Shown here: positions 59,350 through 64,000 of the stretch, in pieces
Layout: every line of letters starts with the position of its first letter
Position numbering within the stretch: the first letter of the stretch is position 1
Assembly: GCA_965230225.1 (NCBI GenBank)
Contig: CBDDKM010000005.1
Coordinates: 510,252-574,251, forward strand
Source: CALSMU01 sp965230225
GTDB lineage: Bacteria; Bacteroidota; Bacteroidia; Flavobacteriales_D; Parvicellaceae
DNA: 64,000 nt
Direction of reading: 5' to 3'
Translations under genes and position numbers: made by a program
Notes under the pieces: model-generated
What the model was told of the DNA's origin: nothing
Database searches by the model: none
What the model saw: the letters and a program-made list of their open reading frames with translations, nothing else

Positions 59350-60552
59350 TTACAGGCCCAGCTTGTCGGCGACGTAGTCGGCGTCCTTGTCACCACGACC
59401 GGACAGGTTGACCAGGATGGTCTGATCGGCCGACAGGGTCGGGGCCAGCTTCATCGCATAGGCAACGGCGTGTGAGCTTTCCAGCGCCGGAATGATGCCC
59501 TCTTTGCGTGACAGGGTCATAAAGGCATCCAGGCACTCCTGATCGGTGATGCTGGTGTAGTCCACCCGCTTGATATCCTTCAGGTAGCTGTGCTGCGGTC
59601 CGACGCCCGGGTAGTCCAGGCCGGAGGCGATCGAGTGGACCGGCATCGGCTCGCCGTCTTCGGTCTGCAGGACGTAGCACTTCATCCCGTGCAGTTCGCT
59701 GGGCGCACCGAGGGTCAGGGTAGCGGAGTGTTCCTGGGTATCCAGTCCTTTACCGGCCGGTTCGACACCGACGATGTTGACCGATTCGTCGTCCAGGAAG
59801 GCGGTAAACAGGCCCATGGCGTTGGAGCCGCCACCAACACAGGCGGTGATGTAGTTCGGCAGCTCGCCGGTCTGTTCCAGGAATTGAGCCCGTGCCTCTT
59901 CGCCGATAATGCTCTGGAAGTCGCGTACCATCATCGGGAACGGGTGCGGTCCGACCACTGAACCGATGGCGTAGAAGAAGTTGACCGGGTCTTTCAGGTA
60001 CTCTTCGAAGGCACTGTCGACGGCGTCCTTCAGCGTGGCGGTACCGCGGGTCACGGGTACCACCTTGCAACCCAGAATCTTCATCTTGGTGACGTTGGGG
60101 TGTTCTTTCTCGATATCGACCTGGCCCATATGGATCTCGCACTCGATACCCACCAGTGAGCAGGCGGTGGCCAGCGCAACACCGTGCTGGCCGGCACCGG
60201 TTTCGGCCAGTACCTTGGTCTTGCCCATGTACTTGGCCAGCAGGGCTTCACCCAGGCAGTGATTGATCTTGTGGGCGCCGGTGTGATTGAGGTCTTCGCG
60301 CTTGAGGAAGATCTTGGCGCCGCCGCAGTGTTCGGTCAGGCGCTTGGCGTAATAGAGCGGGCTGGGGCGGCCGACGTAGTACTTGTAGAGTTCCAGCAAT
60401 TCGCTGCGATAGGCCTCGGTATCCTTGATCTCGCGGTAAGCGCGATCGATATCGTCCATGATCGCTTTCAGCTCCGGGGGGATGATCTGACCACCGTAGC
60501 TACCGAAAAAGCCTTCGGCATTGGGCATCGGGGCAAAATCGAATGAACTCAT
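59350..60552 (-). CDS. Tryptophan synthase beta chain-like protein, stand-alone
   Basis: PLP enzyme of 400 residues in the TrpB family, which joins indole and serine to make tryptophan. The PLP-lysine block HTGAHKIN (Lys95) and the catalytic-Glu block ETGAGQHGVALATA are intact, as is the phosphate-binding CVGGGSNAMGLF. Other segments differ from the common TrpB: GSYGGQIIPPEL at the N-terminus, and HMGQVDIEKEHPNVTKMKIL where the usual protein has an MGAxD...NVFRM stretch. There is no trpA beside it; upstream is an intergenic gap and pdxB. It may be a divergent or specialised TrpB rather than the main biosynthetic one. Confidence 0.85.
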   Translation of the reverse strand: MSSFDFAPMPNAEGFFGSYGGQIIPPELKAIMDDIDRAYREIKDTEAYRSELLELYKYYVGRPSPLYYAKRLTEHCGGAKIFLKREDLNHTGAHKINHCLGEALLAKYMGKTKVLAETGAGQHGVALATACSLVGIECEIHMGQVDIEKEHPNVTKMKILGCKVVPVTRGTATLKDAVDSAFEEYLKDPVNFFYAIGSVVGPHPFPMMVRDFQSIIGEEARAQFLEQTGELPNYITACVGGGSNAMGLFTAFLDDESVNIVGVEPAGKGLDTQEHSATLTLGAPSELHGMKCYVLQTEDGEPMPVHSIASGLDYPGVGPQHSYLKDIKRVDYTSITDQECLDAFMTLSRKEGIIPALESSHAVAYAMKLAPTLSADQTILVNLSGRGDKDADYVADKLGL

Positions 60553-60769
60553 AACTCGCTCCTTGGCAATTGCTCTATCCTGAATTCAGTATTTGACATA
60601 CTCAGGCGTATATTCGAGCCATCTTATCAGGGCCTAACCGGGCTTCAATATGTTTCGCATCAATTACAGAGTTGCGACAGTTCTACTTTGGTCGAGCTGG
60701 TCGGATTAGTTACACTGTCGGCCTTTGCGGCGAATTATCGTCCTGACCCTAAACTGACCCATTTTGTAG

Positions 60770-61969
60770 GTGCTGCCGTTGAGCGATTCCGAAATCCGCA
60801 TCGTTGCCGATGAGAATATTCCACTGGTCGAAGCGTTCTTTGGCCACTTGGGGCCGATTCAGCGGGCTCCCGGACGACAGATGCAGGCCGAGCAACTGGC
60901 GCAAGCGGACCTGTTGCTGGTCCGTTCGGTGACCAACGTCGATCAACAGCTGTTGGCCGGCAGCTCGGTGCGTTATGTGGCCAGTGCCACCATCGGCACC
61001 GATCATATCGATCGTGACTGGTTGCAGCAGCAGGGAATCGGGTTTGATAACGCCCCGGGCTGTAATGCCGAGTCGGTGGTGGATTATGTGCTCAGTGCGC
61101 TGGTCAATCTGGCCGCCCAAGAGGGCTGCGAGCTGACTCACAAGCGAGTCGGGATTGTCGGTGTCGGCAATGTTGGTTCGAGATTACAACGGCGTCTGGA
61201 GAGCCTCGGCATCGAGTGCCTGCTCTGTGATCCGCCCCGTGCCGAGCGCGAGGTGTCGGGAGATGAAGGCGAAGAGCAGGGCTTTGTTTCCTTGCCAACC
61301 CTGCTTGAGCGTTGTTCGGTTTTTTGTCTGCACACCCCGCTGACCCGTGAGGGTGACCACCCCAGCTATCACCTGTTCGATGACCAAGTATTAGCGGCGC
61401 TGCCCGAAGGCGCCTGGTTGATCAATGCCGGTCGCGGTGCGGTGATCGACAATCGGGCGCTGCTTGATTACTTGCCGCACCGGCAGGATCTGAAGGTGGT
61501 TCTGGATGTGTGGGAGCCGGAGCCGGCGATCAATCCTGAACTGGCGGCGATGGTCGAATTTGGTACTCCGCATATCGCCGGTTACAGCCTCGAGGGTCGC
61601 ACCCGCGGTACCGAGATGATCTATCAGGGAGCCTGCCGCTTTTTAGGTATCGAGCCCCGTTGCCAACTGGAATCCCTGTTGCCGTCACCGGCCTTGGGTC
61701 GGTTGGAGCTCGATTCGACGGCGCAGGACGAGAAGGACCTGGTGTCGCGTTTGGTGCGTCTGGTTTATGACCTGCGACGTGATCATCACGCCCTGCAACA
61801 GGTCCTTGGGGGTGCGCCGGATCAACGAGCCCCTGGATTTGATTTGCTAAGGCGCCATTACCCGATGCGGCGTGAATTCAGCAGCTTAAAGATCGGCGGG
61901 GTTATGCCGCAGTCCGGATTAGCGCAGCAGCTCCAATCCTTCGGTTTTACACTAGTCGATGCCGGTTAG
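60770..61969 (+). CDS. pdxB: Erythronate-4-phosphate dehydrogenase
   Basis: NAD-dependent D-2-hydroxyacid dehydrogenase of about 399 residues in the DXP-dependent route to pyridoxal phosphate. It opens IRIVADENIPLVEAFFGHLG, close to known PdxB. The Rossmann motif GIVGVGNVGSRL is near residue 130, the catalytic Arg lies in LINAGRGAVIDNRAL and the catalytic His in HIAGYSLEG, and a C-terminal dimerisation domain specific to PdxB follows. The start is a GTG at 60770 or a TTG at 60779. It is divergent from trpB. Confidence 0.92.
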   Translation: MLPLSDSEIRIVADENIPLVEAFFGHLGPIQRAPGRQMQAEQLAQADLLLVRSVTNVDQQLLAGSSVRYVASATIGTDHIDRDWLQQQGIGFDNAPGCNAESVVDYVLSALVNLAAQEGCELTHKRVGIVGVGNVGSRLQRRLESLGIECLLCDPPRAEREVSGDEGEEQGFVSLPTLLERCSVFCLHTPLTREGDHPSYHLFDDQVLAALPEGAWLINAGRGAVIDNRALLDYLPHRQDLKVVLDVWEPEPAINPELAAMVEFGTPHIAGYSLEGRTRGTEMIYQGACRFLGIEPRCQLESLLPSPALGRLELDSTAQDEKDLVSRLVRLVYDLRRDHHALQQVLGGAPDQRAPGFDLLRRHYPMRREFSSLKIGGVMPQSGLAQQLQSFGFTLVDAG

Positions 61970-62057
61970 CCGGGATTAAATTCTGAGGCTCCACCATGGT
62001 TGGAGCGACCGCCTAAAACCAGTATTCTGAGTCTTTGCCGTCAATAGCCGATACCCG

Positions 62058-62822
62058 ATGTCCTCCACCCGTCTGAGTCTCCCAAGCGCCAAGTCCGATC
62101 AGCCGCTGTCGGCGGTCAAGGAACAACTGCGTTTTGACGAGCTGCAGCTGCGCGTGGGCGACCGCATCAGGATAGACAGCCCGAACCCCCGTGGTCGTTT
62201 CACCGTGCGCTATCTGGGCGCCTACCCGGATCAGTTTCTGTTGGTGTCGATGCCGGTCCAGCATGATGTGGTCAAACCACTGAGATCGGGAACTCGGGTT
62301 CAGCTGCGCTTTGTGGCGTTGGATCGTGCCTGTGTTGTCAATGCTCGGGTGCTGAAAGCCGTCGATGAACCGCAGCCGATGCTGTGGCTAAGCTATCCGG
62401 AGCAGGTTGAGGCCGCACGAGTTCGGGAACTTCCCAGGGTGGCCACCGATCTGATTGTGTCGGTGGATGAGGCGGAACCGGGCCATTTTGGCGGCGGTTG
62501 GCCCAGGCAGGCATTGTGCAGTGATTTAAGCCTGCGAGGGGCCTGTATCGAGGCCGGCGATCAACTCGGTGAGATCGGTGACGGTCTGCTGCTGACTCTG
62601 CGGCTGCAGGTTGACGGTATCGATCAGGTGCTGTTGCTGGAGAGCCGTATCCGCTCGCTGGAGGAGGTTGAGGATAGTCTGGCCGGCGGTTATCGGATGC
62701 TGCATGGGGTGGAGTTTGCGGCAGTGGACGAGGATAACCGACTGGTGCTGGCCGGATTCGTTTATCAACAGCTGTTGCTGGAGCAGTTTGGTCCCGGCAT
62801 CGGTGTCGCCCCGTTTGGGTGA
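62058..62822 (+). CDS. PilZ domain protein, YcgR-like flagellar brake type
   Basis: Probable cyclic-di-GMP receptor of 254 residues: an N-terminal YcgR-type beta domain (about 25-120, RVGDRIRIDSPNPRGRFTVR) and a C-terminal PilZ domain (about 125-240). The PilZ motif RxxxR is present as RELPR, and the second motif (D/N)xSxxG as DLSLRG. This class slows or tunes flagellar motors or surface attachment when c-di-GMP is high. It lies 88 bases after pdxB and 25 bases before the NAD-kinase-like gene. Confidence 0.85.
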   Translation: MSSTRLSLPSAKSDQPLSAVKEQLRFDELQLRVGDRIRIDSPNPRGRFTVRYLGAYPDQFLLVSMPVQHDVVKPLRSGTRVQLRFVALDRACVVNARVLKAVDEPQPMLWLSYPEQVEAARVRELPRVATDLIVSVDEAEPGHFGGGWPRQALCSDLSLRGACIEAGDQLGEIGDGLLLTLRLQVDGIDQVLLLESRIRSLEEVEDSLAGGYRMLHGVEFAAVDEDNRLVLAGFVYQQLLLEQFGPGIGVAPFG

Positions 62823-62847
62823 CTCAATAAGATTGAAGTAGGTCGAG

Positions 62848-63957
62848 ATGTTTAAGTTAGGTTTGATTATCAATCCGTTGGCCGGTGTTGGCGGTAGTGT
62901 GGCGCTGAAGGGCAGTGATGGTGCGGAAACCGCCCGTCAGGCGTTAGAACTGGGTGCCGTACCCCGGGCCGGAGAGCGTGCGCTGCTGGCACTGGAGGCG
63001 CTGAAAGGACTCGATCTTCGCTGTTATACCTACCCCGGTGAAATGGGGCAGACGGCCGCCGAGCAGGCCGGTTTTGAGCCGGTCGTGCTGGGGCAGATCG
63101 AGTCGGGCAATACCAGCGCCGAAGATACCCAGAACGCGGTTCGTGATCTGGTCGAGGCCCAGGTCGATTTGATTCTGTTTGCCGGCGGCGACGGCACCGC
63201 CAGGGATCTGCACGGTGTCGTACCGGAGACCATTCCGGTGCTGGGAATTCCGGCCGGGGTCAAGATCCATTCCGGAGTCTACGCCATTACTCCCCGGGCC
63301 GCCGGTGAAGTGGTCGCGATGCTGATTCGCGGTGAGCTGGTCAGCCTGCGGGAGCAGGAGGTCAGAGATATCGATGAGAAGGCGTTCCGCGAGGGCAGTG
63401 TTCGGGCAAGGTACTATGGTGAATTGCTGGTGCCGGAAGAGGGGCGCTTTGTCCAGCGGACCAAGAGTGGCGGCAAAGAGGTCGAGGAGCTGGTGCTTGA
63501 AGATATCGCCGCCGATTTGGTCGAAACCATGGAAGACGGCATCTGCTACGTGATGGGCTCGGGTACTACGGTCCAGGCGGTCATGGAGGAGCTGGGGCTG
63601 CCCAATACGCTGTTGGGGGTCGATCTGGTCCGCGACGGCGAGCTGCTCGGTTCCGACCTGAGCGCAGCCGAGCTGTTGGAACTGACCGAAGGCCAGGAGT
63701 GCCGCGTGGTGGTCACGATCATCGGTGGTCAGGGGCATATTATCGGTCGTGGCAACCAACAGCTGTCCCGTGAGCTTCTGCAGCGGGTGGGGCGTGACAA
63801 CATGATTGTGGTCGCGACCAAGACCAAGCTTAAGGCGCTGGAAGGCAGGCCGTTGGTGATCGATTCCGGTGATCCGGCCTTTGATCAACAATGGTCGGGC
63901 CTGATTCGCGTGGTGACCGGTTACCGTGACGCGGTGCTTTATCCGGTAGAGGGCTGA
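62848..63957 (+). CDS. ATP-NAD kinase family protein
   Basis: Protein of 369 residues in the ATP-NAD/AcoX kinase family. The kinase fold is marked by the N-terminal strand KLGLIINPLAGVGGSVALKG and the nucleotide-binding FAGGDGTARDL (GGDGT at 113-117). The later NTLLGVDLVRDGELLGSDLS and IGGQGHIIGRGNQQLS segments are family-typical. It is longer than the canonical NAD kinase NadK and belongs to the less studied sub-family. The phosphate acceptor is not established, so no symbol is given. Confidence 0.85.
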   Translation: MFKLGLIINPLAGVGGSVALKGSDGAETARQALELGAVPRAGERALLALEALKGLDLRCYTYPGEMGQTAAEQAGFEPVVLGQIESGNTSAEDTQNAVRDLVEAQVDLILFAGGDGTARDLHGVVPETIPVLGIPAGVKIHSGVYAITPRAAGEVVAMLIRGELVSLREQEVRDIDEKAFREGSVRARYYGELLVPEEGRFVQRTKSGGKEVEELVLEDIAADLVETMEDGICYVMGSGTTVQAVMEELGLPNTLLGVDLVRDGELLGSDLSAAELLELTEGQECRVVVTIIGGQGHIIGRGNQQLSRELLQRVGRDNMIVVATKTKLKALEGRPLVIDSGDPAFDQQWSGLIRVVTGYRDAVLYPVEG

Positions 63958-63961
63958 TCTG

Positions 63962-64000
63962 ATGGCGACTGCCATGAACCGAAAGAGAACAGCGGCAAGC
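63962..64000 (+). CDS. Possible start of a further gene, cut by the window edge
   Basis: An ATG at 63962 lies 4 bases after the preceding stop and stays open for the 13 codons to the edge (MATAMNRKRTAAS). An alternative ATG is at 63974. Too short to identify. Confidence 0.3.
   Translation, partial: MATAMNRKRTAAS

Noticed and set aside
62944..63975. 343-residue open frame opposite the NAD-kinase-like gene
   Set aside because: Antisense shadow of a gene with a clear GGDGT motif; low-complexity composition, no domain.
53853..64000. The GC-rich piece as a genomic island acquired by the Flavobacteriales host
   Set aside because: It holds only housekeeping genes, has no mobility genes, and its edge breaks two core genes at once; a chimera explains it better.
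1..64000. tRNA, rRNA or riboswitch genes
   Set aside because: I looked for tRNA arm patterns and rRNA blocks in the gaps and saw none; a covariance search would be needed to exclude small RNAs.

Overview
The window is two unlike pieces of bacterial DNA joined at about position 53,855. Positions 1 to about 53,852 look like a Bacteroidota chromosome, most likely order Flavobacteriales. They are AT-rich, start and stop codons are tightly packed, ribosome binding sites are often weak, some promoter -7 boxes read TAnnTTTG, and there are many type IX secretion (T9SS) cargo proteins. Positions from about 53,857 to the end are GC-rich gammaproteobacterial DNA (Oceanospirillales-like by gene content). 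At the join a glycine dehydrogenase gene (gcvP) and a pyruvate dehydrogenase E1 gene (aceE), both on the minus strand, are each cut inside their conserved core. This points to an assembly or library chimera rather than to biology.

Layout of the Bacteroidota part: pssA-purS (1-1041); a surface-polysaccharide group on the minus strand (acyltransferase, GT9 glycosyltransferase, DUF4254, then a thioesterase; 1075-4301); an envelope protein; a kynurenine operon kynU - small membrane protein - kmo (5357-8170), divergent from hemL; two small exported proteins; and comM. From 12,354 to about 17,971 lies a cassette-like region. A three-gene Gabija-like defence operon (membrane protein, OLD-family ATPase/TOPRIM nuclease, UvrD-like helicase) and a single exported-protein gene are each bounded by attC-like imperfect inverted repeats, with no integrase visible. 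Next come a CxxC lipoprotein, a Crp/Fnr regulator, an SGNH hydrolase, a large C25 (gingipain-type) T9SS protease, and an ECF sigma factor paired with a membrane protein that joins a putative anti-sigma region to a formylglycine-generating-enzyme (SUMF1) domain. They are followed by a PpiD-like foldase, hemJ, purH, the rod-shape operon mreBCD-mrdA-rodA (31,328-36,914), manC, sprT-like, mlaEF, six T9SS cargo genes of one architectural family (40,536-52,451), and the 3' third of gcvP.

Layout of the gammaproteobacterial part: the first three quarters of aceE, an Lrp/AsnC regulator, alaX, a SAM methyltransferase, an AT-richer orphan gene for a membrane-anchored helical protein, a stand-alone trpB-like gene, pdxB, a PilZ/YcgR-like protein and an ATP-NAD kinase-family protein.

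Most of the window is core metabolism and envelope biology. The parts that stand out are the chimeric join, the cassette-borne three-component Gabija-like operon, the sigma/SUMF1 pair next to a T9SS protease, and the tandemly duplicated T9SS cargo cluster. No tRNA, rRNA, CRISPR array, integrase or transposase was recognised.
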